Part shown: positions 1-8,471 of the stretch, one piece after another
Numbering within the stretch: the stretch's first letter is position 1
Layout: the number at the start of each line of letters is the position of its first letter
Assembly: GCF_900112675.1 (NCBI RefSeq)
Contig: NZ_FOMQ01000002.1
Coordinates: 62,001 to 126,000 of the forward strand
From: Paracidovorax konjaci
GTDB taxonomy: Bacteria > Pseudomonadota > Gammaproteobacteria > Burkholderiales > Burkholderiaceae_C
Length of the DNA: 64,000 nucleotides
Reading direction: 5' to 3'
Notes under the pieces: generated by a model
Told to the model about the DNA's origin: nothing
The model's input: only the letters and a program-made list of their open reading frames with translations
The model's database searches: none
Made by a program: the position numbers and the translations under genes

Positions 1-704
1 AAGTCTCTCGGGAAGACCAGGACGCGTTCGCGCTGCAGTCGCACCAGCGTGCGCTGAAGGCGCAGCAGGCCGGCGAGTTCACCGACGAGATCACGCCCAT
101 CGAGGTGACCGATCGCACGGCCGACCTGGCCACGGGCGAGTCCGTCGCCAGGACGCGCACGGTGTCGCTCGATGAAGGCGCACGCCCGGACACCAGCCTG
201 GAAGGCCTCGCCAAGCTCAAGACCGTGTTCGCGGCGCGTGGCTCGGTGACGGCGGGCAACAGCTCGCAGACCAGCGACGGGGCGGGTGCGCTGATCCTGG
301 CCAGCGAGTCGGCGGTGAAGCGCTTCGGCCTGACCCCGCTCGCACGCTTCGTGAGCTACGCCAGCAAGGGCGTGCCGCCGGCCATCATGGGCATCGGACC
401 GATCGAGGCCATTCCGGCCGCGCTGCGCTATGCGGGTCTGAAGCAGGACGACATCGACTGGTATGAGCTGAACGAAGCCTTCGCGGCGCAGTCGCTCGCC
501 GTGGTGCGCCAGCTGGGCCTGGACCCCTCCAGGGTCAATCCGATGGGCGGCGCCATCGCGCTGGGCCACCCGCTGGGCGCCACGGGGGCCATCCGCTCGG
601 CCACGGTGGTGCATGCCCTGCGGCGCCACAACCTCAAGCGCGGCATGGTGACCATGTGCGTGGGCATGGGGCAGGGCGCTGCAGGCATCTTCGAGCGCGT
701 CTGA
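1..704 (+). CDS. Acetyl-CoA acyltransferase (thiolase), 3' part
   Basis: This is the C-terminal 233 residues of a thiolase; the gene begins upstream of the window. Thiolases exchange an acyl group between a 3-ketoacyl-CoA and CoA in fatty-acid or aromatic-acid degradation. The visible part carries the family's C-terminal landmarks: NEAFAAQ near 470, GHPLGATGA with the active-site histidine at 567-569, and CVGMGQGAAG with the second catalytic cysteine at 657-659. The nucleophilic cysteine of the N-terminal half lies outside the window. A thioesterase and an enoyl-CoA hydratase follow on the same strand, so an acyl-CoA degradation operon is likely. The substrate cannot be told from this part. 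Confidence 0.93.
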   Translation, partial: VSREDQDAFALQSHQRALKAQQAGEFTDEITPIEVTDRTADLATGESVARTRTVSLDEGARPDTSLEGLAKLKTVFAARGSVTAGNSSQTSDGAGALILASESAVKRFGLTPLARFVSYASKGVPPAIMGIGPIEAIPAALRYAGLKQDDIDWYELNEAFAAQSLAVVRQLGLDPSRVNPMGGAIALGHPLGATGAIRSATVVHALRRHNLKRGMVTMCVGMGQGAAGIFERV

Positions 705-791
705 GCGAGAAAGAAAGCCCCCGCCGGGCCGGGCGCGTCACTTGCATGACGGCCCGGCCCGGCGTTCGTCGGCACACTGGAGCCCCACACC

Positions 792-1643
792 ATGACCGTT
801 GCTGCTGCTGCCTCTTCCCCTCCCACCCATCCGCTCGACGACGCGCTGGTGCTCGGCGCCGTGGCCCCGGGCCAGTACACCGCACGCACGTCGCCGGCCT
901 ACTGGAACATGGTCGGACCGTTCGGCGGCATCACGGCCGCCACATTGCTGCGCGCCGTGCTCCAGCACCCGGACCGGCTGGGCGATCCGCTGTCGCTCAC
1001 CGTGAACTACGCGGGCGCCATTGCCGAAGGCGAGTTCACCGTGCAGGCGTTGCCCGTGCGCACCAACCGCTCGACCCAGCACTGGACCCTGTCCATCCTG
1101 CAACCCGGAGCCGACGGTGCGCCGGTCGTGACCACCACGGCCACCGCCGTGACCGCGGTGCGGCGCGAGACCTGGAGCCTTCCGGACACGCCCATGCCGG
1201 AAACGCAAGGTCCCGAGGGGCTGGAGCGTGTCACGCGCGGCATGCCCGTGCAATGGCTGGACCGCTACGACCTGCGGCCCGTATCGGGAGCATTGCCCGT
1301 GCATTGGGACGGCGGCAGCGGCGACAGCAGCCTGAGCCGGCTCTGGATGCGCGATGAGCCTGCGCGCCCGCTCGACTTCTGCGCGCTCGCCGCCCTGGCC
1401 GATGTATTCTTCCCGCGGGTGTGGCTGCGCCGCGCACGCCAGGTGCCCGCCGGAACCGTGTCGCTCACGGTGTACTTCCATGCCAGCAGCGAGCAACTGG
1501 CAGCCACGGGCAGCGGCCACCTGCTGGGGCAGGCGCGGGCGCAGGAGTTCCGCAACGGCTTTTTCGACCAGACGGCGCAGCTCTGGAACCAGCGCGGCAC
1601 CATGCTCGCGAGCAGCCACCAGATCGTCTACTACAAAGAGTGA
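792..1643 (+). CDS. Acyl-CoA thioesterase family protein (TesB-like double hot-dog)
   Basis: The 283-residue protein resembles the two-hot-dog TesB-like thioesterases, which hydrolyse acyl-CoA to free acid and CoA in the cytoplasm. The N-terminal half has the characteristic GPFGGITAATLLRA helix and a following LTVNYAGAI strand. The second half ends with YFHASSEQL and a LLGQARAQEF segment like the second hot-dog sheet. There is no signal peptide. It lies 87 bases after the thiolase and 94 bases before the enoyl-CoA hydratase, all on one strand, which suggests a role in releasing products or relieving CoA sequestration in that pathway. The ATG at 792 gives a full-length family member. The chain-length preference is unknown. 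Confidence 0.8.
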   Translation: MTVAAAASSPPTHPLDDALVLGAVAPGQYTARTSPAYWNMVGPFGGITAATLLRAVLQHPDRLGDPLSLTVNYAGAIAEGEFTVQALPVRTNRSTQHWTLSILQPGADGAPVVTTTATAVTAVRRETWSLPDTPMPETQGPEGLERVTRGMPVQWLDRYDLRPVSGALPVHWDGGSGDSSLSRLWMRDEPARPLDFCALAALADVFFPRVWLRRARQVPAGTVSLTVYFHASSEQLAATGSGHLLGQARAQEFRNGFFDQTAQLWNQRGTMLASSHQIVYYKE

Positions 1644-1737
1644 GCCGCTCCGGCGGGCCAGGCACGGTGCCGGTGCCGTGGGCGCGCCATCTTGCTCTTT
1701 CCCTCTTCTTTTTTCTCCCGTTCCGCAGGAGCCCCGC

Positions 1738-2511
1738 ATGACCGAAAACCAGGACATCCTCGTACACACCGAATCGGGCGTGACGACCATCACCTTCAAC
1801 CGTGTGGAGAAAAAGAACTCCATCACACGCGCCATGTATGCCGCGCTCGCCGACGCTTTCGAGGCCGTGGCCCAGGATGCTGCCGTGCGCGTGGTGGTGC
1901 TGCAGGGCGACGTGGCCATCTTCAGCGCCGGCAACGACATCGGGGACTTCCTCAACAACCCGCCCTCCACGCAGGAGTCGCCGGTCTTTCGCTTCCTGCG
2001 CGCCATCGCGACCTTTCCGAAGCCGGTGGTGGCGGCGGTGTGCGGACCGGCCGTGGGCATCGGCACGACGATGCTCTTCCATTGCGACCTGGTCTACGCC
2101 GGAGACAACGCGGCTTTCTCCATGCCGTTCGTGAACCTGGGGCTCTGCCCCGAAGCCGCTTCCAGTCTGCTCGTACCCCGCATGATGGGTTACCACCGGG
2201 CAGCCGAAGCGCTGTTGCTGGGCGAACCGTTCATGGCGGAGGCCGCGCTCGAAGTGGGCCTGGTCAACCGCGTCGTGCCGCCGACGGAATGCAACATGGT
2301 GGCGCAGACCCAGGCCCGCAAGCTGGCCTCCAAGCCGCTGTCGTCGCTGGTGGAGACCAAGCGCCTCATGAAGAAGGACCAGACCGCTGCCGTGCTGGAG
2401 CGCATGGCGGAAGAGGGCGCCAGCTTCGGCCGCATGCTCCAGGAACCCGCCGCCCGCGAAGCCTTCACCGCGTTCATGGAAAAACGCCGCCCTGACTTCA
2501 GCGCCAGCTGA
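1738..2511 (+). CDS. Enoyl-CoA hydratase/isomerase family protein
   Basis: A 257-residue crotonase-fold enzyme. Such enzymes bind acyl-CoA thioesters and stabilise an enolate in an oxyanion hole. The first oxyanion-hole segment is FSAGNDIGDF and the second is GPAVGIGTT. The segment LGLCPEAASS places a glutamate as in delta3,delta2-enoyl-CoA isomerases (family pattern PEAGSS), so an isomerase is as likely as a hydratase. The frame is open far upstream, but the ATG at 1738 is chosen because AGGA lies at a normal distance before it and the next residues match the usual crotonase start. It closes the thiolase-thioesterase-crotonase group. Confidence 0.88.
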   Translation: MTENQDILVHTESGVTTITFNRVEKKNSITRAMYAALADAFEAVAQDAAVRVVVLQGDVAIFSAGNDIGDFLNNPPSTQESPVFRFLRAIATFPKPVVAAVCGPAVGIGTTMLFHCDLVYAGDNAAFSMPFVNLGLCPEAASSLLVPRMMGYHRAAEALLLGEPFMAEAALEVGLVNRVVPPTECNMVAQTQARKLASKPLSSLVETKRLMKKDQTAAVLERMAEEGASFGRMLQEPAAREAFTAFMEKRRPDFSAS

Positions 2512-2678
2512 AGGCAGGGGCCCGCAGGGCCGGCCGGCGCGGCCGGCGGAAGGTTTTTGTCGAAAACGTCGCCTGACCTCGCCAACGGCTCAGAGCCAGG
2601 AATGTGCAACGCCCTGCAACTCGACAGGTTGCGAACGCCAAGGCATCGCGTAGGTATGTGAGAATGCGGACTATCAAA

Positions 2679-2695
2679 ATTCCGCAATGAGGAAT
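2679..2695. promoter_or_regulatory. Candidate IclR-type operator before the lyase gene
   Basis: An interrupted palindrome, ATTCC-N7-GGAAT, lies 31 bases before the lyase start. An overlapping inverted repeat TGCGGA...TCCGCA (about 2665-2686) shares its centre region. IclR-family regulators of catabolic operons bind palindromes of this kind. No iclR gene is in the window, so this is an inference from the motif and its position. Confidence 0.35.
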
Positions 2696-2726
2696 CTTCG
2701 TTTTTCGGGGGCCTCACGCATTGCCC

Positions 2727-4112
2727 ATGGCCCAAAACGTTTCCGTCTTCGACATGCTCGCGCTCCAGCATTTGTGGAGCAGCGCGGAAATGCGCACCAT
2801 CTTCTCGGAGGAAGAGCGCATACGGGCATGGCTGAAGGTCGAGAGCGCGGTAGCGCGCGCCCAGGGCAGCCTGGGCATCATTCCTGCGCAGGCCGCCCGG
2901 CGCATCGTGGAGGGAGCGGCCGATTTCTGTCCGGACATCGAATCCATGGCGAGCGGAATCCGCACGCTGCGGCACTCCCTGGTACCGTTCCTGAGGCAGC
3001 TGCAGGGCCACATCGGCGAAGAAGGTGAGTGGCTGCACCACGGCATCACGACGCAGGACGTGATCGATACCGGCATGGTGCTGCAGATGCGGCAGGCGCA
3101 CCGGGTCTATCTGCGGGATATCGACCGCGTTGCAGACCAACTCATCCGGCTCGCGCGGCTGCACTGCGACACCATCATGGTGGGGCGCACCCACGGCATG
3201 CACGCCCTGCCCACCACCTTCGGGCACAAATGTGCGGTCTGGCTCGATGAGATGTCGCGGCACCGCGCCCGGCTGTTGGAATGCGAATCCCGGGTGTTCG
3301 TCGGCATGCTGGGCGGAGCGGTCGGAACGCAGGCCGGCCTGGGGCCGAAGGCGCGCGATGTCGAGGTGCGAGTGCTGCAGGACCTGGGGCTTGGCGTGCC
3401 GGACATCTGCTGGGCCAGTGCCCGGGACCGTTTCGCCGAGTATGCTGGTCTGCTGGCGATGCTGGGGGCGACGCTGTCCAAGATCGGCAATGAGTTGTTC
3501 AACCTGCAGCGGGACGAGGTGGGCGAACTTGCCGAGGCCTGTGCCGAAAGCGCGGTCGGCTCCTCGACCATGCCCCACAAGCGCAATCCCGCTGCGGCTG
3601 AGAACCTGGCTGGCCTGGCACGGAGCGTGCGGTACAGCGCCGCGATGATGACGGAAGCCATGGTGCAGGAGCACGAGCGCGATGGCGTGGCCTGGAAAAC
3701 CGAATGGAAGGCCCTGCCCGAGTGCTGCCTGGTGGCAGGGGCCATGCTGGAACAGGCGGTCCAACTGCTGAGCGGATTGGCCGTCGATGCCGAAGCGATG
3801 TCGCGCAATCTGGACAGGCGCCAGGGGTATCTGTTGTCCGAGCGGGTGATGCTTTCGCTCGGCCCACGGCTGGGCAAGCAGACGGCGCACGCCTGGGTGC
3901 ACGAGGCCTCCATGGACGGTTTGGCGCAGAAACTGGATTTCCGTTCGGCGATGGCGAGGCATGGCGGCCTGGCGCGAGCGGTGTCCCCGCAGGAACTGGA
4001 CGAGTGGACGGATCCCCGGAGCTATCTGGGCAGCGTGCGCGAAAGCATCGATCGGACCATTCGCCGCTATGAATCCATGAGATACGAATCTCGGTCGAAG
4101 TCCTCGCGCTGA
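2727..4112 (+). CDS. Aspartase/fumarase-superfamily lyase (PurB/PcaB-like)
   Basis: A protein of about 461 residues of the superfamily that includes adenylosuccinate lyase, argininosuccinate lyase and 3-carboxy-cis,cis-muconate cycloisomerase. The family signature is present as GSSTMPHKRNP, the flexible loop with the catalytic serine. Two other conserved regions are visible: the early GRTHGMHALPTTFG and WLHHGITTQDVIDT. It is not next to purine, arginine or protocatechuate genes, and a Bug solute receptor follows, so a catabolic role on an imported acid is more likely than housekeeping PurB. A TTG at 2721 is also in frame; the ATG at 2727 is preferred. The exact substrate is open. Confidence 0.82.
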   Translation: MAQNVSVFDMLALQHLWSSAEMRTIFSEEERIRAWLKVESAVARAQGSLGIIPAQAARRIVEGAADFCPDIESMASGIRTLRHSLVPFLRQLQGHIGEEGEWLHHGITTQDVIDTGMVLQMRQAHRVYLRDIDRVADQLIRLARLHCDTIMVGRTHGMHALPTTFGHKCAVWLDEMSRHRARLLECESRVFVGMLGGAVGTQAGLGPKARDVEVRVLQDLGLGVPDICWASARDRFAEYAGLLAMLGATLSKIGNELFNLQRDEVGELAEACAESAVGSSTMPHKRNPAAAENLAGLARSVRYSAAMMTEAMVQEHERDGVAWKTEWKALPECCLVAGAMLEQAVQLLSGLAVDAEAMSRNLDRRQGYLLSERVMLSLGPRLGKQTAHAWVHEASMDGLAQKLDFRSAMARHGGLARAVSPQELDEWTDPRSYLGSVRESIDRTIRRYESMRYESRSKSSR

Positions 4113-4207
4113 ACGTCCGCCGCCTGGCGGCACCCGGAATAACGCTATCTGCCGTGCGGTGCTGCCGGCGCTAAAGTTACGCCAGTCTCACTGATGGGCT
4201 TGCCGCG

Positions 4208-5221
4208 ATGACCGGTTCTTCCTGCTCTTCCTTCTCTCTTCGACGCCGGACATGGCTGCAATGGCCGCTGGCCGGTGCGGCGGTGGCCGCGCTGCCCTCC
4301 CTGACCCAGTCCCAGCCCCAGGCTGCGCCGCTGGATGGCGGTGCGGTGCGGTTGGTGGTGCCCTATCCTCCCGGTGGATCGTCCGACCGCGCGGCCCGGC
4401 TGCTGGCCGATGCGCTCGCCCCCCGCCTGGGCGTGCCGGTGATCGTGGACAACCGTGTGGGCGCCGGCGGCCGGCTCGCCGCGCAGCAGGTGCACCGGGA
4501 AACCTCCGGCCAGAACGTGGTGCTGCTGGCCAACCCCGCCACCATGCTGGTTGCGCCCCTCGTGTTCAAGGACAGCGGCTACGACCCCGACAAGGATTAC
4601 GTGGCGCTCTCGCAGGTGACGCGCTATGCGTTCGGTGTGGCCGTGTCCGCGGGCGTGCCGGTCCGGGAGTTTTCGCACCTGCACGCCTGGATGCTGGCCA
4701 ACCAGGACAAGCTCTCCGCAGGGGTGCCGGCCACGGGCAGCCTGCCCCACTTCTTCGCGCTCATGCTCGCCGAGCAATTGGGCCTGACGCTGCCGGTCGT
4801 GGGCTACCGGGGCTCGGCCCCTTTGCTCAATGACCTCATGGGCGGGCACGTTCCGCTGGCCATCGATACGCTGGACACACTGGAGCCGCTCCACAAGGCG
4901 GGAAAGCTGCGCATCCTTGCGATTTCAGACGAGCAGCGCGCGCCCGGCTTGCCGATGGTGCCCACCTTCAAGGAAGCGGGGCTGGCCCTCTCTGCCCAGG
5001 GGTGGAACGTTCTGTATGCGCCGACATGGCTGCCTGCCGCACGGGCGCGCCGCATCGGCGATGCCGTGGTCCAGGCCATGGGCGACAAGGGGCTGCAGGC
5101 CCGTTTCGAAGCGGCGGACATGGTGCCGGTGGCCAGTTCGCGTGAGCAGACCGCGAAGATGCTGGCGTCGTACCGCGCGCAATGGGCCCCTGTGGTGCGG
5201 CGCTCCGGCTTCCAGCCTTGA
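4208..5221 (+). CDS. Bug-family (TctC-type) periplasmic solute receptor
   Basis: A 337-residue exported receptor. The N-terminus has an arginine cluster followed by a hydrophobic stretch ending near residue 35. The mature part shows the Bug landmarks VVPYPPGGSSDRAARLL, VIVDNRVGAGG and the VGYRGSAPLLNDLMGG loop that contacts the ligand carboxylate. Bug proteins bind carboxylates, amides or aromatic acids in the periplasm; some feed TctAB transporters. No TctA or TctB gene is nearby, so this is an orphan receptor of the sort expanded in Burkholderiales. It sits about 95 bases after the lyase on the same strand, which suggests a shared substrate. Confidence 0.88.
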   Translation: MTGSSCSSFSLRRRTWLQWPLAGAAVAALPSLTQSQPQAAPLDGGAVRLVVPYPPGGSSDRAARLLADALAPRLGVPVIVDNRVGAGGRLAAQQVHRETSGQNVVLLANPATMLVAPLVFKDSGYDPDKDYVALSQVTRYAFGVAVSAGVPVREFSHLHAWMLANQDKLSAGVPATGSLPHFFALMLAEQLGLTLPVVGYRGSAPLLNDLMGGHVPLAIDTLDTLEPLHKAGKLRILAISDEQRAPGLPMVPTFKEAGLALSAQGWNVLYAPTWLPAARARRIGDAVVQAMGDKGLQARFEAADMVPVASSREQTAKMLASYRAQWAPVVRRSGFQP

Positions 5222-5391
5222 GAGGCATCGGCCGACATCGCGCCGCGGTGCATGCCGACCCGATGTGCCGGCGCTGTATGACGCTGCAAACCCTGCAAGT
5301 GCATGCAACCATCGAAGGGTTTCGTTACCGTTCTTGCGTAACGCGTGGATTTCCCGTGCGGAGTGGCTCCTAGCATCAGTGAACTTTTTCC

Positions 5392-5397
5392 AAGGAG
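5392..5397 (+). promoter_or_regulatory. Ribosome binding site of the first bactofilin
   Basis: A perfect AAGGAG lies five bases before the ATG at 5403. It decides the start, because the reading frame is open for several hundred bases upstream within the Bug gene region. Confidence 0.75.
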
Positions 5398-5402
5398 ATC
5401 TG

Positions 5403-5993
5403 ATGGCCGTGCAAAACCCTTTCTTTGGCAAGCGTGAACCCGATTCCTTCCAGCCCCGCCAGCCCACTTCGGTGCTCGGTGGCGCTGGAAGCGCCGCCAG
5501 CGGCGCCGGTACCAGCGCTGCCCCGTCCCATTCCGTGAGCAGCGGCAAGCCAGCGGCCGGCACCACTGCCACAACCCCCCCCGGCGAAGGCGCGGGCAGC
5601 AAGCTCACCGTCGGCCCCAACATCAAGCTCAAGGGCGTCGAGATCACCGATTGCGACACGCTCGTGGTGGAGGGCACGGTCGAAGCCACGATGGATTCGC
5701 GCGTCATCCAGATCGCGGAGCAGGGCGCCTTCCGGGGCTCCGCTGAAATCGACATCGCCGAGATCCACGGCGAATTCGACGGCACGCTCACGGTACGGCA
5801 GAAACTGGTCATCTACAGCACGGGCAAGGTCAACGGCAAGATCCGCTACGGCAAGGTCGTGATCGAAGAAGGCGGCCAGCTCGCTGGCGAAATCGAAGCC
5901 GGCATGTCGGGCGCGCTGCGCTCCCACAGCACCAGCAGTGCGGGCAACAACGGCAACCTGTCCCGCGGCGAGGCCCAGCCACTGGCGGCCTGA
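5403..5993 (+). CDS. Bactofilin (polymer-forming cytoskeletal protein)
   Basis: A 196-residue protein. The first 70 residues are a low-complexity Ser/Ala/Gly/Pro tail. The core, about residues 75-175, is a bactofilin beta-helix of short repeats such as VEGTVEATMDSRVIQIAEQG, AEIHGEFDGTL and GKVNGKIRYGKVVIEEGG, followed by a disordered C-terminus. Bactofilins assemble without nucleotide into filaments at the inner membrane and position cell-wall or polarity factors. It stands alone after the Bug gene, with its own leader of about 180 bases. A second, shorter bactofilin is at 39296-39697. Confidence 0.9.
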   Translation: MAVQNPFFGKREPDSFQPRQPTSVLGGAGSAASGAGTSAAPSHSVSSGKPAAGTTATTPPGEGAGSKLTVGPNIKLKGVEITDCDTLVVEGTVEATMDSRVIQIAEQGAFRGSAEIDIAEIHGEFDGTLTVRQKLVIYSTGKVNGKIRYGKVVIEEGGQLAGEIEAGMSGALRSHSTSSAGNNGNLSRGEAQPLAA

Positions 5994-6140
5994 CCGCTGC
6001 GGACAGCCGGGGCGCAGGGCTCCGTAAAGAAGGCCCGGAGGCAAGGCTCTGCGGCCTTCTGGATGGCGGGCCGCAGGGTTTCGGCCTAGCACTGCCGGCC
6101 AGTGCATCGCGCGGCGACCCGGTATCTGCAGGCTTCCTGG

Positions 6141-6596
6141 TCAGGCCGTGGTGCTGCCGCTTTCCGCGCCGGGCTGTGCCTGCGTGGACGCGTCGCGAGG
6201 GATCGGGCGCGGCCGGCCGGAGGCATCGATGGCCACGTAGGTGAGCCGGGCCTCCGTCACTTTCACATAGCGTCCCTGCGCCGCGAACCGCTCGGCGTAC
6301 ACCTCCACCTCGACCGTCACGGACGTGCGGCCGATGCGCGCGACGGTGGAGAAGAACGACAGGATGTCTCCCACCCGGACGGGTTGCTTGAAGACGAACT
6401 CGTTGACCGCGACCGTGGCCATGCGGCCTTGCACATGGCGCGCAGGCAGTACGGACCCCGCGAGATCCACCTGCGCCATCACCCATCCTCCGAAGATGTC
6501 GCCATTGGCGTTGCAGTCCGCCGGCATCGGGATCACTTTCAGGACAAGCTCCTTGTCCGTGGGCAAGGCACTCTGCGCAGCTGGAGTGGAGGTCAT
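6141..6596 (-). CDS. YciA-like acyl-CoA thioesterase (hot-dog)
   Basis: A 151-residue single hot-dog protein of the YciA/cytosolic acyl-CoA hydrolase type. The motif NANGDIFGGWVMAQVDLAG contains the conserved asparagine, glycine and catalytic aspartate of the family, and VNEFVFKQPVRVGD is the paired strand. It cleaves acyl-CoA esters in the cytoplasm. The frame is open upstream, but the ATG at 6596 removes an N-terminal extension that would overlap the divergent ABC gene. The two genes are only 43 bases apart, so their promoters must overlap each other or the coding regions. Confidence 0.87.
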   Translation of the reverse strand: MTSTPAAQSALPTDKELVLKVIPMPADCNANGDIFGGWVMAQVDLAGSVLPARHVQGRMATVAVNEFVFKQPVRVGDILSFFSTVARIGRTSVTVEVEVYAERFAAQGRYVKVTEARLTYVAIDASGRPRPIPRDASTQAQPGAESGSTTA

Positions 6597-6639
6597 GGGC
6601 ACAATCTCTCGGTAAGAACAACGACCGGGATTGTCCCCC

Positions 6640-8460
6640 ATGCGCCCCCACGGCGATTCCCCCATACCTTCCTCCATGGCGGCTCAGGCCACCGCTGCAC
6701 CCCGCAGCGACCGGGCCACGCTGGCCCGCCTCATCCCCTACCTGCTCCATTACCGCTGGCGCGTGCTGGCTGCGCTGGTTTTCGTGCTGGTGGCCAAGCT
6801 GGCCAATGTCGGCGTGCCGCTGCTGCTCAAGCGCATCGTGGATGCCATGGCGCCGTCGCCGGGAACGGCTGTCGCGCTGGTCGTGGTGCCGGTCTCCCTG
6901 TTGGCGGCATACGGGCTGCTGCGCCTGAGCACGTCGGTCTTCACGGAATTGCGTGAACTGGTGTTTGCCAAGGCAACCCAGGGCGCGGCCCGCCGCATCG
7001 CGCTGCAGACCTTCGAGCACCTGCATGCGCTCAGCCTGCGCTTCCATCTGGAGCGGCAGACCGGGGGCATGACGCGCGACATCGAACGCGGCGTGCGTGG
7101 CATCGAGTCGCTGATCTCTTTCACGCTGTTCAACATCGGCGCCACGTTGATCGAAGTGTTCCTGGTGCTGGCGGTGCTCGGCGGGAAATTCGATGCGTGG
7201 TTCGCGTGGATCACCCTGGGTGCCTTGGCGCTCTACATCCTCTTCACCGTGCTGCTGACGGAATGGCGCACGCGCTTTCGCCACGAGGCCAATGCCTTCG
7301 ATTCCGCCGCCCACACGAAAGCGGTGGATTCGCTGCTGAACTACGAAACCGTCAAGTACTTCAACAACGAAGCATTCGAGGTGGAACGCTACGACGAGAG
7401 CCTGGAGCGGCTGCGCCGCGCGCGCCTGAAGAGCCAGACCTCGCTGTCGCTGCTCAACACCGGCCAGCAACTCATCATTGCCACAGCGCTGGTGGCGATG
7501 CTGTGGCGCGCGGCGCAGGGCGTGGCCGACGGCCGGATGACGCTGGGCGATCTGGTCATGGTCAACGCTTTCATGATCCAGCTCTACATTCCGCTCAACT
7601 TCCTCGGCGTGATCTACCGGGAGATCAAGCAGAGCCTGACCGATCTCGACAAGATGTTCACCCTGATGGACCGTGAGCGGGAGGTGCGCGACGCACCCGG
7701 CGCGCAGCCGCTGGTCCTGGGCGATGACCCGCCTGCCGTGCGTTTCGAGAACGTGCACTTTGCCTACGAGCCCGCGCGGCCCATCCTGCATGGCATCGAC
7801 TTCGAGATCCCATCGGGCAGGACCGTGGCGGTGGTGGGACCCTCGGGTTCGGGGAAGTCCACGCTGGCGCGGCTGCTGTTCCGGTTCTACGACGTGCAGC
7901 AGGGGCGCATCGCATTCGGCGGTCAGGACATCCGCGATGTCACGCAGGACAGCCTGCGCCGCGCCGTCGGGGCGGTGCCGCAGGACACGGTGCTGTTCAA
8001 CGAAACGATCGCCTACAACATCGCCTACGGGCGCCCTGGCGCATCCCAGGACGAGGTGGAGGCCGCCGCCCGCGCCGCCCGCATCCACGATTTCATTGCT
8101 GGAATCCCGGCGGGCTATGCCGCGCAGGTCGGGGAGCGGGGGCTGAAGCTTTCAGGGGGCGAGAAGCAGCGTGTGGCCATCGCCCGCACGCTGCTGAAGA
8201 ATCCGCCCGTCCTCGTTTTCGACGAGGCCACGTCCGCGCTGGACACGGCCAATGAACGGGCGATCCAGGCCGAGCTGCGCAGTGCGGCGCAGGGCAAGAC
8301 GGTGCTGGTCATCGCGCACCGGCTTTCCACGGTGGTGGATGCGCACGAAATCCTCGTGATGGATTCCGGGCGCATCGTGGAGCGGGGCACCCACGCGCAG
8401 TTGCTGGCGAGGGGCTCGCGGTATGCCGACATGTGGCGCCAGCAGGCGCACGAGGCCTGA
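6640..8460 (+). CDS. ABC half-transporter, Atm1/HMT1 type
   Basis: A 606-residue permease-ATPase fusion. Six membrane segments fill about residues 30-320, with the family motif FNNEAFEVERYDESL in the loop before the last helices. The ATPase has Walker [10 protein letters not shown] at 400-408, the signature LSGGE from 504 and Walker B with D528-E529 followed by ATSALD. The KYFNNE segment and overall length match the Atm1/ABCB7 group, which exports glutathione-linked sulfur or metal conjugates; MsbA-type lipid flippases differ there. It would act as a homodimer in the inner membrane. ATG 6676 is an alternative start that gives more room for a promoter. Confidence 0.85.
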   Translation: MRPHGDSPIPSSMAAQATAAPRSDRATLARLIPYLLHYRWRVLAALVFVLVAKLANVGVPLLLKRIVDAMAPSPGTAVALVVVPVSLLAAYGLLRLSTSVFTELRELVFAKATQGAARRIALQTFEHLHALSLRFHLERQTGGMTRDIERGVRGIESLISFTLFNIGATLIEVFLVLAVLGGKFDAWFAWITLGALALYILFTVLLTEWRTRFRHEANAFDSAAHTKAVDSLLNYETVKYFNNEAFEVERYDESLERLRRARLKSQTSLSLLNTGQQLIIATALVAMLWRAAQGVADGRMTLGDLVMVNAFMIQLYIPLNFLGVIYREIKQSLTDLDKMFTLMDREREVRDAPGAQPLVLGDDPPAVRFENVHFAYEPARPILHGIDFEIPSGRTVAVVGPSGSGKSTLARLLFRFYDVQQGRIAFGGQDIRDVTQDSLRRAVGAVPQDTVLFNETIAYNIAYGRPGASQDEVEAAARAARIHDFIAGIPAGYAAQVGERGLKLSGGEKQRVAIARTLLKNPPVLVFDEATSALDTANERAIQAELRSAAQGKTVLVIAHRLSTVVDAHEILVMDSGRIVERGTHAQLLARGSRYADMWRQQAHEA

Positions 8461-8471
8461 GGAGCGCCCCG

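Noticed and set aside
4208-5221. A complete TctABC transporter with this receptor
   Set aside because: No TctA or TctB membrane genes lie near either Bug gene, so only orphan receptors can be claimed.
6001-6140. Terminator after the first bactofilin gene
   Set aside because: GC-rich complementary stretches occur, but no compact stem with a T-tract on either strand.
5830-8088. Minus-strand open frame of 752 codons opposite the ABC transporter
   Set aside because: It is a shadow of the ABC gene; no recognisable domain, and it conflicts with both the bactofilin and thioesterase genes.
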